Part shown: in pieces, positions 42,892-51,860 of the stretch
Numbering within the stretch: the stretch's first letter is position 1
Layout of the letters: every line of letters starts with the position of its first letter
DNA from: an uncultured bacterium
GTDB lineage: Bacteria > Cyanobacteriota > Vampirovibrionia > Gastranaerophilales > Gastranaerophilaceae
Length of the DNA stretch: 64,000 nt
Assembly (NCBI GenBank): GCA_948964545.1
Contig: CAREDV010000002.1
Location: 91,983 to 155,982, forward strand
Direction of reading: 5' to 3'
The notes under the pieces: model-generated
The model's input: only the letters and a program-made list of their open reading frames with translations
The model's database searches: none
Told to the model about the DNA's origin: nothing
Program-made: the position numbers and the translations under genes

Positions 42892-44331
42892 TTAATCTTT
42901 TATTGTCCAAAAGTCTTTTTGTAAAAGCACCAAAAACGGGATTAATTCAAGACGTCCGACAAGCATATTTACGGTAAAAATCAGTTTTGATGCGGTGTGC
43001 ATACCGTCAAAATTCCCCATAGGACCTGTTGATACCGCAACTCCGGGTCCAATATTGCCAAGCGATGAAATAGCTCCGGTTAAGCCGACTGCAGTATTTT
43101 GTTCAAGTATAGACATTACTACTGCAGTGATTCCAAACAGTAAGAAATAGAAGAATACAAATACAACAATCTGTCTTGCGACTTCCGGCTGAATTGTTTT
43201 GTTATCCATTTTTATGTTAACAACTGCATTTGGATGTAAAATTCTTACGATTTCACTTTTCATCGATTTAAAAACAACAAGCCATCTGGCAATTTTTATA
43301 CCGCCGCCCGCTGAACTTGCGCAAGAACCCATAAACATTACAATAAACAGAATTAATTTTGATGTGTAATCCCATTTCTCAAAATCAACACTTGCAAAAC
43401 CTGATGACGTAGTAATACTTATAACCTGAAACAGTGCATCGGTAAAGTTATGAAAATGCAATGATGCTGTTATTAATAATGCCATGAATATTACAAGTAA
43501 AAAATATGTTCTGAATTCTTCATTTTTAAATAACAATAAAGGATTTTTTTGCATAATAACTTTATATTGCAGGTTAAAACTAGCCCCAGCTAGGAACATA
43601 AACACAAGCACAATCCAGGTAATATGGTTTGATTGGTATCCCATAATGCTGTATTCATGAGGTGAAAATCCGCCAGCAGAAAGTGTTGAAAGAGAATTAC
43701 AAACAGCATCAAACGCAGGCATCCCAGCCCATACAAGCAGAATTATTTCCAAAACAGTAAGACCTGCATAAATTTTCCATAAAGCAGATGCTGTATTTCT
43801 TATACGAGGTGTGAATTTATCCTCTGTAGGCCCAGGTGCTTCTGCAAAAAACATTTGACGACCTGCAACCGCAAATTGCGGCAAAATTGCAATAAATAAT
43901 ACGATAATTCCCAAACCGCCAAGCCATTGAGTAAATGAGCGCCAGAAAAAGAATGCATGTGGATAATTATAGTGGGTTAAAATTGTTGCACCAGTTGTTG
44001 TGATTCCTGAAATCGATTCAAAAATTGAATTGACAGGACTTAAACCATAGAATAAATATGGTATTGCAGCAATTAATCCGAATAAAACCCATGAAAAAGC
44101 TACAATACAAAGACCTTCGCCTTTTTTAATGTCGTTTAAATTATCAAGAGAAGATGGTACGCTTTTTCTTAAAATTGCACCGCTTAACATAGAAATTATA
44201 GATGCAGTCAAAAATGGCAGTATTGAATTGTATTCACCATAAATGAATGCAACTGTTATTGGAATAAGTATTACCAATCCGATATAAATTAATGTTAAAC
44301 CTAATGCATAAGCCAGATAATTTAAGCGCAT
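42892..44331 (-). CDS. trkH: Trk/Ktr potassium uptake channel subunit
   Basis: 479 residues with about ten membrane helices and the four pore-loop repeats of the family: SGITTTGATIL, NSLSTLSAGGFSPHE, SITTSSGFASVDFE and SSLGNIGPGVAVS. It conducts potassium (or sodium-coupled potassium) into the cell under control of a TrkA RCK protein. It lies one base from the trkA gene on the same strand. Confidence 0.94.
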   Translation of the reverse strand: MRLNYLAYALGLTLIYIGLVILIPITVAFIYGEYNSILPFLTASIISMLSGAILRKSVPSSLDNLNDIKKGEGLCIVAFSWVLFGLIAAIPYLFYGLSPVNSIFESISGITTTGATILTHYNYPHAFFFWRSFTQWLGGLGIIVLFIAILPQFAVAGRQMFFAEAPGPTEDKFTPRIRNTASALWKIYAGLTVLEIILLVWAGMPAFDAVCNSLSTLSAGGFSPHEYSIMGYQSNHITWIVLVFMFLAGASFNLQYKVIMQKNPLLLFKNEEFRTYFLLVIFMALLITASLHFHNFTDALFQVISITTSSGFASVDFEKWDYTSKLILFIVMFMGSCASSAGGGIKIARWLVVFKSMKSEIVRILHPNAVVNIKMDNKTIQPEVARQIVVFVFFYFLLFGITAVVMSILEQNTAVGLTGAISSLGNIGPGVAVSTGPMGNFDGMHTASKLIFTVNMLVGRLELIPFLVLLQKDFWTIKD

Positions 44332-44332
44332 A

Positions 44333-45673
44333 CTAATTCACCTTAAAAAATTCTTTAATTTCAGGCGCACTTTGAGCTGTTGTAAATATAATTAAAATAT
44401 CATTTGTTGTTATAAGTGTGTCACCTTTTGGAATAATTACTTTATTTCTGCGTAAAATCACACCAATAATTGCGCGGGCAGGAAATTTTAAATCCATAAT
44501 CTTTTTGCCGTTAAATTCAGGCAGTACGTTAATTTCCAAAACTTCGCCCTGACCCTGTTCTACGGTTGCAAGTATATCAACATCATTTTCCTGCAAATCG
44601 TTGCGAACCTCATTTATCGCTGAATTTTTCGGTGAAATAGCTATATCAATGCCGACTTTTTCAAACAACGGAATGTTTAAAACTTTTGAAACTCTTGCAA
44701 TAACTCGTTTTACGCCCAATTGTTTTGAAAGTAGAGAACATAAAAGATTTCTTTCATCATTGTTGGTAACGCTTATTACAACGTCACTTGAACCGATTTC
44801 TTCTTCATCAAGAAGTTTTAGATTTGTACCGTCCCCGTTTATAACCAGTGTATTACGTAATTCTTCTGCCAGATATTGGCATCTTTCGTAATTTTTTTCA
44901 ATGATTTTTGTTCTAATTTTCATTGTTTCAAGGGTTTTAGCAAGCATCAAGCCTACATTTCCGCCGCCGATAATTGCAACTGATTTAACGATTTCTTTTT
45001 CATGGAAAAATGTACCTGCAAGAATATCCAGAGAATGAGATGTTCCCATAAAAATAAGTTTATCGCCGTCTTGAATTTCTGTTTCACCGTTCGGGATAAA
45101 CAAACAGCAATCGCGGGTTAAGCCTACCATAAGCGTATCTTTTGTAAATCCGCAGTCTTTTACTTTTTTGCCTACAATTAGTAAATGCGGTTGAACTTTG
45201 TATTCCAAAAGTCTTGCTCTGCCGTCTGCAAAGTTTTCCACATCAAGCGCATGTGCAACGGTTACAATTCTGAAAATTTCTTGTGTTAAAAGTTCTTCAG
45301 GCCAAATTATATAATCAATAAAGAAGTCACAGAAGTGTTCGTTATTTTTTTCAAAGCTTAAAGTTTTTTTGTATTCTTCCTTGCTTACAAAACAAATTGT
45401 TCTAACCCCGCCAAACTTTTTAGCAGAAAGACAGGCTACAATATTTGCCTCATCTATTGCGGTGCAGGCAATAAAAATATCAGCATTTTTAATGTCAGCA
45501 TTTTTTAAAACTTCAATATCAGATGCATTTCCCTGAACAAAACTTATATCAAGTTTATTAAATTCATTGGTTCGATTTTCTTCTTTGTCGATGATTGTTA
45601 TATCGTGGTCTTCAAAAAACTCTGTTGCAAGCAGACAGCCGATTTCTGTAGCACCGTAAATTACTATTTTCAT
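44333..45673 (-). CDS. trkA: Trk potassium uptake regulator TrkA
   Basis: 446 residues with two RCK modules in tandem. The first Rossmann half starts KIVIYGATEIGCLLATEFF (glycines partly replaced); the second starts SVAIIGGGNVGLMLAKTLE with an intact GxGxxG and an acidic strand end. Each is followed by a TrkA-C domain (e.g. GLTRDCCLFIPNGETEIQDG). It binds NAD(H)/ATP and gates TrkH, encoded directly downstream. Divergent from the kinase-like gene. Confidence 0.94.
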   Translation of the reverse strand: MKIVIYGATEIGCLLATEFFEDHDITIIDKEENRTNEFNKLDISFVQGNASDIEVLKNADIKNADIFIACTAIDEANIVACLSAKKFGGVRTICFVSKEEYKKTLSFEKNNEHFCDFFIDYIIWPEELLTQEIFRIVTVAHALDVENFADGRARLLEYKVQPHLLIVGKKVKDCGFTKDTLMVGLTRDCCLFIPNGETEIQDGDKLIFMGTSHSLDILAGTFFHEKEIVKSVAIIGGGNVGLMLAKTLETMKIRTKIIEKNYERCQYLAEELRNTLVINGDGTNLKLLDEEEIGSSDVVISVTNNDERNLLCSLLSKQLGVKRVIARVSKVLNIPLFEKVGIDIAISPKNSAINEVRNDLQENDVDILATVEQGQGEVLEINVLPEFNGKKIMDLKFPARAIIGVILRRNKVIIPKGDTLITTNDILIIFTTAQSAPEIKEFFKVN

Positions 45674-45742
45674 AAACCAAATTATAACTTAAGTAAATTT
45701 TTTTTACAAGCAAAAAAAAATATTTACAGGGTTTGTAATATT

Positions 45743-46708
45743 ATGCTTCCAAAAATTGACCCTGTAAATTATGAAAGATGTTATCCAAAAAGATTGAAAA
45801 GGATTTTTCAATCAAATTTGAATATGAAGTCTTACGACAAATTTATTCCGCATATCGGGGGTGGGGCAATTGTAGGCAATATACCTCCTGAGCTTATACG
45901 TTTGTTTCCCCAAAAAACAAGAGGGCAGGACATTAAAAATTTTCAAAATCTCTTGGCGGATATAAGTAAATATGTCCGTGGTTCTTATTATAAGTTAAAA
46001 CAAAGTGATGGTTTTACTTGGCTTAATCCAGAGACTTATGGTAAGTCTGATATGCTTTTAAATTGGGAAAAAGAGCTCACTAATGTTTTAAATGGGTGTT
46101 TGAGAAGATTTACCGATATATCTGTTACAGGTGACATAAAATATATTGAGCGGGGAGTTGCAGGCAAAGTTTTTAAACTCTCACTTAGAGATAAAGACGG
46201 TGTAAAAATTATGCATGATAAAGCGTTGAAAGTTTATCATGTAAAAAGTTTTTTATGTTCTGAGGTTAAGGGCTGTCATGGGAATTACGCAGAAGCTAAT
46301 TTTTGGACTTATTTAAAACATGTAGCAGGACATCCGTTGGATAAAACTCAATTTACAAAACATTATATATCTGATTTGGATAATGGTTATGCATTAACAG
46401 AATTTATTGATGAAGATATAACAAGTACAACGGCAAAAATGGATTTTCAAGCGTTGTTTAAACTAAAATATGTTGATTGGCATCATAATCCATATTTGCG
46501 TGAAAAAATTTATGATGTTGGCGGGTTTCAAAAAATGCCAAACTTTATGGATGATAAAATTGTATTAAGATATTTCAAAAAACTCTTTTTCAGAAGCGAA
46601 AAAGAACTTCCCGAAGTTCTTGCAAGATATGAAGCACTTGCTCAAAATCCTAAAACTCCGCATAGAGATAAAATTCAAAGAGCAATCGATTTATTTAAGA
46701 AAGAGTAA
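45743..46708 (+). CDS. divergent protein-kinase-fold orphan
   Basis: 321 residues from the ATG at 45743; a reading from 45605 would overlap trkA. I do not recognise a named family, but a kinase-like order of motifs is visible: a glycine-loop-like RGVAGKVFKLSL (138-148), a VAIK-type lysine in KALKVYH (Lys163), a helix-C-like glutamate in NYAEANFW (Glu184), a hinge GYALTEFIDED (215-225), a catalytic-loop-like VDWHHNP (Asp245, Asn249) and a DFG-like YDVGGF (Asp258). It has no signal peptide or membrane helix. The ribosome site is weak. It overlaps the convergent YggT gene by 18 bases. Could be a small-molecule or protein kinase, or a pseudokinase. Confidence 0.6.
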   Translation: MLPKIDPVNYERCYPKRLKRIFQSNLNMKSYDKFIPHIGGGAIVGNIPPELIRLFPQKTRGQDIKNFQNLLADISKYVRGSYYKLKQSDGFTWLNPETYGKSDMLLNWEKELTNVLNGCLRRFTDISVTGDIKYIERGVAGKVFKLSLRDKDGVKIMHDKALKVYHVKSFLCSEVKGCHGNYAEANFWTYLKHVAGHPLDKTQFTKHYISDLDNGYALTEFIDEDITSTTAKMDFQALFKLKYVDWHHNPYLREKIYDVGGFQKMPNFMDDKIVLRYFKKLFFRSEKELPEVLARYEALAQNPKTPHRDKIQRAIDLFKKE

Positions 46709-46960
46709 TCCGTATACAACAATATATTGAATTATCTGCAAAACAATAATCGCAACAATCGGTGAAAAATCAAGCCCGTTTAAAGTGGGTATGATTTTTC
46801 TGAATATATTTAGATAAACATCTGTGACGTCTTTGATAAATGTAAAAGGCTGTTTATACCAATCAATAGACGGTACAAAACTTAATAAGCATCTTACAAG
46901 AATTATCCAGAAATATATTTCAAAAAGATTGTTGATTGCTTTTATTAAATTTGTCATCAT
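46691..46960 (-). CDS. YggT family membrane protein
   Basis: 89 residues with two hydrophobic segments (FEIYFWIILVRCLLSFVPS and FSPIVAIIVLQIIQYIVVYG) and the family features NPF/FIKDVTDVYLN and a PTLNGLDFSPI loop. YggT (Ycf19-like in plastids and cyanobacteria) proteins affect osmotic response or membrane/nucleoid organisation; the mechanism is not established. It overlaps mtnP by 4 bases at its start. Confidence 0.88.
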   Translation of the reverse strand: MMTNLIKAINNLFEIYFWIILVRCLLSFVPSIDWYKQPFTFIKDVTDVYLNIFRKIIPTLNGLDFSPIVAIIVLQIIQYIVVYGLLFLK

Positions 46961-47754
46961 AATTGTGAACTCTTTTTAGTATTTTTACATTCACAATTTT
47001 CTCTTGAAGCTGGAATATTTTCAATCATCTTAAAGAGCAGATTTTTAAGGTTAGCAACATTTGAGTTAAATACCTGAATAACCTCATGATGAGATACAGG
47101 CGGAACATCGCCGACCAAACCAGCATCGTAATCTGTTATAAGAGAAATATTCAATGGGCACATATCCATTTCTTTAACAAGGTAAGCTTCAGGGAATGCT
47201 GTCATATTGATAACTTCCCAGCCCTGATTTGTAAAGAATTTAGACTCTGATTTTGTTGAAAAACGCGGACCGTTAATTACAACAACAGTTCCAGTTTCAT
47301 GGATTGTAATTCCTAAATCTTTCCCAGTTTTAACTGCAAGTTTACGTAATTCTGGACAGTATGTTTCAGCTGCAGAAGGGTGAGTTACTATCGGGCCTTC
47401 AAAGAAAGTAGTTTTTCTACCGTCAGTCCAGTCAACAAACTGGTCACAAATTACAAAATCACCAGGTTTAACATGTTTTTGTAAACTGCCAGCAGCACAA
47501 GGCGAAATAACTCTTTCGCATCCGATATGTTTCATTGCCCATACATTTGCTCTGTAATTAATTAAATGAGGCAGAATAGTATGGTTTCTGCCGTGTCTTG
47601 GCATAAACGCAACTTTGTGTTCTCCGACTTTACCGACAAACAAACTGTCGCTTGGCATTCCGTAAGGTGTTTCAACTCTTACTTCTTCAATATCTTCTAA
47701 GAATTTGTAAAATCCCGAACCGCCGAATACACCAATGTCTGCTATTTTTTCCAT
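46957..47754 (-). CDS. mtnP: 5'-methylthioadenosine phosphorylase (PNP family)
   Basis: 265 residues. GVFGGSGFY (phosphate loop), MPRHGRNHTILPH, SPCAAGSLQ, INGPRFSTKSES and INMTAFPEAYLVKEM are the trimeric MTAP/PNP-II signatures. The base-contact motif reads TDYDAG; Asp in this place favours 6-amino purines, so methylthioadenosine is the likely substrate, with phosphorolysis to adenine and methylthioribose-1-phosphate. An adenosine or inosine phosphorylase is less likely. The C-terminus has a CECKN tail. AGAGGA precedes the ATG. Confidence 0.87.
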   Translation of the reverse strand: MEKIADIGVFGGSGFYKFLEDIEEVRVETPYGMPSDSLFVGKVGEHKVAFMPRHGRNHTILPHLINYRANVWAMKHIGCERVISPCAAGSLQKHVKPGDFVICDQFVDWTDGRKTTFFEGPIVTHPSAAETYCPELRKLAVKTGKDLGITIHETGTVVVINGPRFSTKSESKFFTNQGWEVINMTAFPEAYLVKEMDMCPLNISLITDYDAGLVGDVPPVSHHEVIQVFNSNVANLKNLLFKMIENIPASRENCECKNTKKSSQL

Positions 47755-47825
47755 AAAATTTTCCTCTCATATTAATTTATTAACTGTTTAAATCTTAACA
47801 TAAAAACATTAAAAAGTATCCTGAC

Positions 47826-47853
47826 TTGAAATTTATTTTTTTTGTAATAATAT
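47826..47853 (+). promoter_or_regulatory. candidate promoter of lytic transglycosylase gene
   Basis: TTGAAA (47826-47831), 16-base spacer, TAATAT (47848-47853), followed by an approximately 95-base leader that contains a possible weak GACC...GGTC hairpin. Confidence 0.5.
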
Positions 47854-47953
47854 GTAAGTATAAAACATTCTTAAAAGTTTTTGACCGTAGTTGAAGAAAT
47901 AGGTCGTTAGGGAATTTTTAGGGATTTCAATTTACAACATAGAGGATTACATT

Positions 47954-48583
47954 TTGAAAAAATTATTACTGTTAACTTTTACACTTATGTGTATACTGTT
48001 TACACATGCGTCTGCACAAGCTGCTGATGTTAATTCTGTAAAAGCAACAATAGTAAAACATGCTATTGAAATGGGCGTTGATCCTGCAATTGCGTTAAGT
48101 ATTGCGCGTACAGAATCAGGATTTAGACATGAGGCAAGAAGTTCTCATGGTGCTGTCGGGGTATTTCAATTGATGCCGTCAACAGCAAGAAGAATGGGCT
48201 TAAACCCTTATTCATTGAATGACAATATTAAGGGCGGAATTATGTATTATAAGAAAATGTATAATATGTTCGGCTCAGTAGAATTGGCACTTGCGGCTTA
48301 TAATGCAGGGCCTGGAAATGTTAAAAAATACAATGCTATTCCGCCGTTCGGTGAAACAAGACGATTTGTGAGTAAAATTATGTCAGATGTAAACAGACAA
48401 AAAGCTGCTCCAGATCCTATTGTAGCAAAGGTTAGAAGCGGTGCATATTCTGCACAAAAACCTGCAGGGGTTATCAAACCAGCATCTGCACCAAAATTGA
48501 TAGATGCAAAAGATTTACAGGTTGAGATTTTAGAAGAAAAGCCAATAGAATTAAAACTTGAAACATTAACAATTTCAATTTAG
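47954..48583 (+). CDS. exported lytic transglycosylase (SLT domain)
   Basis: 209 residues from a TTG start behind AGAGGA. A signal peptide ends at ASAQA (about residue 23). The SLT fold contains ALSIARTESGFRHEA with the catalytic Glu54, GAVGVFQLMPSTARRMG and ALAAYNAGPGNVKKY. It cleaves peptidoglycan glycan strands to 1,6-anhydro ends. The C-terminal 60 residues are a Pro/Ala-rich, low-complexity tail without a known domain. Such enzymes open the wall for pili or secretion complexes, or serve turnover. A terminator follows. Confidence 0.92.
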   Translation: MKKLLLLTFTLMCILFTHASAQAADVNSVKATIVKHAIEMGVDPAIALSIARTESGFRHEARSSHGAVGVFQLMPSTARRMGLNPYSLNDNIKGGIMYYKKMYNMFGSVELALAAYNAGPGNVKKYNAIPPFGETRRFVSKIMSDVNRQKAAPDPIVAKVRSGAYSAQKPAGVIKPASAPKLIDAKDLQVEILEEKPIELKLETLTISI

Positions 48584-48586
48584 AAA

Positions 48587-48613
48587 AAAGAACCGCGAAA
48601 GCGGTTCTTTTAA
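48587..48613 (+). terminator. intrinsic terminator
   Basis: AAGAACCGC-GAAA-GCGGTTCTT with a T-run, directly after the transglycosylase stop. Confidence 0.9.
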
Positions 48614-48619
48614 TATTTC

Positions 48620-48648
48620 TTTACAATTATTGAAGAATTTCCCATAAT
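48620..48648 (+). promoter_or_regulatory. promoter of the 615-residue protein gene
   Basis: TTTACA (48620-48625), 17-base spacer, CATAAT (48643-48648). Transcription would start near 48655, leaving an approximately 104-base leader. Confidence 0.6.
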
Positions 48649-48654
48649 GAGCCG

Positions 48655-48758
48655 TTATCATATCCTGAAAGGATAAATGCAAAAACGGGAGCGAGCCAAA
48701 GGCTAGCGACTGACCAAAACCTTACAAAGTACACAACCATCGTCGGAAAGGGCAAAAA
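48655..48758 (+). other. GC-richer, potentially structured 5' leader
   Basis: The leader contains TATCCT-GAA-AGGATA (a clean hairpin) and an imperfect GCGAGCC-AAA-GGCTAGC stem, followed by unpaired A/C-rich sequence and GGAAAGGGC before the ATG. GC content is higher than in the neighbours. It could be a riboswitch or protein-binding leader. I compared it with the GEMM, ydaO, glycine and cobalamin consensus patterns from memory and found no convincing match. Confidence 0.4.
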
Positions 48759-50606
48759 ATGGGAATGTCAGCATCACAAGCGAGATTACTAAGCATTACT
48801 AGTCGATTGACTAATAATGAATTTCGCTCGCAGACAATTACAAATTCAAAACTCCGTCTTGCTGAAAAATCTCAAGAAGCAAGCGCTGACTACATGGATG
48901 CATTAAATTCCCAGCAATTAGTTTTTGGTATATATGGAGACAATGGAGGATATTCTACAGAAAAATTAACACCTGCATTAATTTATGATTATGCACCTTT
49001 GAAAAATCAGTATGCTCTTGTAAATCCTGCAGGTAAACTGCTTGTTTCAGCTGTTGATGCAAATAATTTTAAAGCAACTATTGATGAAGAAAATCCATTA
49101 TCTGCATTTTTAGATAAGTATGGTTTATTGGAGAATAAAACTTATACTCAAAAAGTCGAAACAATAAATCCAAATTATGAAGATGAATTAGCTGAGTATG
49201 AAGCACAAAGACCTGCGTATGATGCATATATTCAATATTTAGATGATAAAGAACAATATGACAAAGATTATAATGACTGGTTATTGAGAAACGGATATAA
49301 TGATAAATCAGATTATGATGCTGCTTATGCGAAGTATGAACAAGAACTGGCACAAGAAAATCTATATGAGATTTTCGCAAGTGTTGTTGGTACCAGTGAT
49401 ACTGTAACAAGTACAGGAGCTCAAGGTCATTACTATAGAGCTTTACATGGTAATGCCGATTGTTATTTACATGTTTTAAATGTACTTTTTGATTATAATG
49501 GTACAAATTTATCAAAAGCTACGCGTGATACATCAATCACTGGAACAACTGTTACTTTTCAAGGAGAAGATGGCGGTATGACAACTACTGATGGTATGAC
49601 TGAAGAAGAGAAACAGAAAATGGCTCAAATATCAGGATTACTTTCTGAACGTTATTGTGACGGAGATGATGATTTTAATACCAGAGGTGCGCAAAATCTT
49701 TTAAAAGCTGCTAGAGATGACGGACGCGAACCAACTCGTCTTGAAATTTTAAGGAGTGATTTTAAAGAAACTGTCAATGGAGATGTTACATATTCTTATG
49801 AAAAGAAAACTCTTGAGCAAAAAGTTATTGATTTGTATTACACTATACTAAATAAAGACTTATTAGGGGTAACTAATGATGATATGACCGAAATGCTTAT
49901 GAATTTTACTGACGGTGATATGAAAAAATTAGCACCTGAAGCTCCAGAAGCACCGCCGACTGAACCAACTCCTGTTCCACCTGCAGAATGTCCTGCTAAA
50001 CCATCTAATGTTTTTGTAGAGTACAAAGAAGCAAGTGAAACTGTTGTCAATGACAAAGACAAGGCTCAATGGTATACAAACCTATGGTATATGATGAACG
50101 GTTCTGATACTGTTAATAAAATTAAGCAAAAAGAAATTTTTGATGATGAGAAAAATGAATCATACAGCGTATTTATTGTAGATTCTGCTGAAAAATCAGG
50201 TAAAGGCGGAACTTATGAAGTATTTGAAGATTTAAATTTATTCAAAAGTTCTGATTGGCTGCAGTTCGCATTAGAGCATGGCATGGTTACAATGGTTCAG
50301 GCACAATATAATAATCCTGCTGCTGATAATGGTAAAGTTCCCGAACTTACCTCTGAAGGCATCACATGGAAGTCTATAATTTATACTAATGCTTCTGATA
50401 TCCGTTCTCAAGAGGATGAAGTAAAAATTGCGATTGCTGAAGTTAAGTATAAAAATGCAATAAGAGAAATCGAAAACAAAGATAAAAAATTCGATCAGGA
50501 TCTTAAAAAGCTTGATACTGAACACACTGCTCTGCAAACAGAATACGATTCGATAAAAGAAGTTATAAGTAAAAACGTAGACAGGTCGTTTAAAGCATTT
50601 TCATAA
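48759..50606 (+). CDS. large uncharacterised protein with helical ends
   Basis: 615 residues, no signal peptide or membrane helix. The N-terminus (MGMSASQARLLSITSRLTNN) is an amphipathic helix. The middle holds a Tyr/Asp/Glu-rich stretch (about 150-200), a Thr/Gly-rich segment and a Pro-rich linker (APEAPPTEPTPVPPAEC). The last 80 residues form a predicted coiled coil ending NVDRSFKAFS. Helical N- and C-termini flanking a variable middle recall flagellin, hook-associated or secreted-rod proteins, but there is no sequence proof. A unique own promoter, leader and terminator suggest a highly and separately expressed product. Confidence 0.7.
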   Translation: MGMSASQARLLSITSRLTNNEFRSQTITNSKLRLAEKSQEASADYMDALNSQQLVFGIYGDNGGYSTEKLTPALIYDYAPLKNQYALVNPAGKLLVSAVDANNFKATIDEENPLSAFLDKYGLLENKTYTQKVETINPNYEDELAEYEAQRPAYDAYIQYLDDKEQYDKDYNDWLLRNGYNDKSDYDAAYAKYEQELAQENLYEIFASVVGTSDTVTSTGAQGHYYRALHGNADCYLHVLNVLFDYNGTNLSKATRDTSITGTTVTFQGEDGGMTTTDGMTEEEKQKMAQISGLLSERYCDGDDDFNTRGAQNLLKAARDDGREPTRLEILRSDFKETVNGDVTYSYEKKTLEQKVIDLYYTILNKDLLGVTNDDMTEMLMNFTDGDMKKLAPEAPEAPPTEPTPVPPAECPAKPSNVFVEYKEASETVVNDKDKAQWYTNLWYMMNGSDTVNKIKQKEIFDDEKNESYSVFIVDSAEKSGKGGTYEVFEDLNLFKSSDWLQFALEHGMVTMVQAQYNNPAADNGKVPELTSEGITWKSIIYTNASDIRSQEDEVKIAIAEVKYKNAIREIENKDKKFDQDLKKLDTEHTALQTEYDSIKEVISKNVDRSFKAFS

Positions 50607-50607
50607 T

Positions 50608-50637
50608 TTAAAAGCCCCTTTTAGGGGGCTTTTTTTA
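50608..50637. terminator. bidirectional intrinsic terminator
   Basis: AAAAGCCCC-TTTTA-GGGGGCTTTTTT between convergent genes. Confidence 0.9.
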
Positions 50638-51798
50638 AGAATTATATGCTTTGAAAATTTCGGTTAAAAGTTCGTGACCTTTGAGGATTGATTTGTAATC
50701 TAAATATTCATCTTTTGTATGCATATTGCAAACTGTTGCCAAACCTACAAGGTACGGGATAAATTTTTCGCCTTTTGCGTTTGTTTCATTTGCGTAAATG
50801 TGAGTTTCTGCTCCTGCATGGAAAGTTGTAATATCAGGTTCTACGCCAACTTTTTTAGCGCAAGCTTCAAAAAGTATCGGAATAAATTTATCGTCAACTT
50901 TTTCAAACGGCGGAAGATGTTCTTCAAATTCAATCGAAACTGCTGCAAGATTTGAATGTGCTTTGCCAAATTCTTCAACTGTTGATGTAATAATTTCTTT
51001 TAATTCGTTTTCTTTTTGACGGCTTGAACTTCTGATTGAATAGCTTACAGCAGCTTCTGGGTTAATAATGTTTGTAACATTAATGTTTCCAGCCTGAATT
51101 CCGCCAAGATTGCAGGAAGTTACGACTTTTCCGTTTTCTTCAAAATATACGCCCTGAGGAAGTTTGGCAATCAAGTCAGCAATAAGTTTTGCAGCGTTTG
51201 CGCGGGTTTTGTCGCCGATATCAATGCCTGAATGACCTGCTTTATGGCTTTTTACGCTGATTTTTACTAAAGTATAACTTGCACCTGCTGTTTCAAGTTG
51301 TCCTAAAGTGTCGCTGTCACAAACCAATATATATTTTGATTTGATATCTTTAAAATTCGTATGTCTGATACCTGACATTCCAGATTCCTCGTCGCGTGTA
51401 AAATTGCATTCAAGACCGCCGTGTTTTATATCGGAATTTGCAATTTCTTTTGCTAAAAGAAGTGCGTTCGCAATACCAGCTTTGTCATCAGCTCCTAAGG
51501 TTCGGCCTTCTGCATGAATGTTTCCACTGTCATCTAAATATGTTTTTACAGGCGCATCGTCGCCTATAACGTCCATGTGAGCAGATAATAATAAAGGTTC
51601 TTTTGTGCTGTCAGTTGCGGGAATATCTATTCTTACGTTTCCATAATCATCAAATCTGCAGTTCATATTATTTTGTCCGCAATATGCTTGAATCCATTTC
51701 GCAACATTTTCTTCGTGTAAGGATGGTGACGGAATCTCTGCAAGATTGCAGAAAAGTTCAATAAGCTCGTGTTCTTTTCGTAAATTCTCTATTGTCAT
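50635..51798 (-). CDS. M20 family metallopeptidase, PepT-like
   Basis: 387 residues. SAHMDVIGDDAP (first zinc histidine), TLGADDKAGIANALLLAK (bridging Asp), TRDEESGMSGIRH (catalytic Glu pair) and the terminal FHAGAETHIYANE histidine region match the M20B tripeptidase/PepT-like group. A dimerisation domain lies at about 185-290. It cuts N-terminal residues from small peptides in the cytoplasm. Upstream is mutS2 on the same strand with a 62-base spacer containing the palindrome GCTACG-TG-CGTAGC. Confidence 0.88.
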   Translation of the reverse strand: MTIENLRKEHELIELFCNLAEIPSPSLHEENVAKWIQAYCGQNNMNCRFDDYGNVRIDIPATDSTKEPLLLSAHMDVIGDDAPVKTYLDDSGNIHAEGRTLGADDKAGIANALLLAKEIANSDIKHGGLECNFTRDEESGMSGIRHTNFKDIKSKYILVCDSDTLGQLETAGASYTLVKISVKSHKAGHSGIDIGDKTRANAAKLIADLIAKLPQGVYFEENGKVVTSCNLGGIQAGNINVTNIINPEAAVSYSIRSSSRQKENELKEIITSTVEEFGKAHSNLAAVSIEFEEHLPPFEKVDDKFIPILFEACAKKVGVEPDITTFHAGAETHIYANETNAKGEKFIPYLVGLATVCNMHTKDEYLDYKSILKGHELLTEIFKAYNS

Positions 51799-51860
51799 GT
51801 TGTATCCTTTCTAAAATTATACCAATATTTTTCGGCAGGGCTACGTGCGTAGCACTCCTC

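Noticed and set aside
45712..45720. A9 run as a phase-variation tract
   Set aside because: It lies in the AT-rich divergent spacer outside any coding frame; may tune a promoter but there is no evidence.
45605..45742. Upstream extension of the kinase-like gene
   Set aside because: Overlaps trkA coding sequence; no ribosome site and low-quality sequence before the ATG at 45743.
48655..48758. Known riboswitch (c-di-GMP GEMM or c-di-AMP ydaO) in the leader
   Set aside because: Conserved consensus blocks of these classes are not present; only generic stems are seen.
49078..49515. 145-codon minus-strand frame inside the 615-residue protein gene
   Set aside because: His/Tyr-rich shadow of an Asp/Tyr-rich coding strand; no ribosome site.
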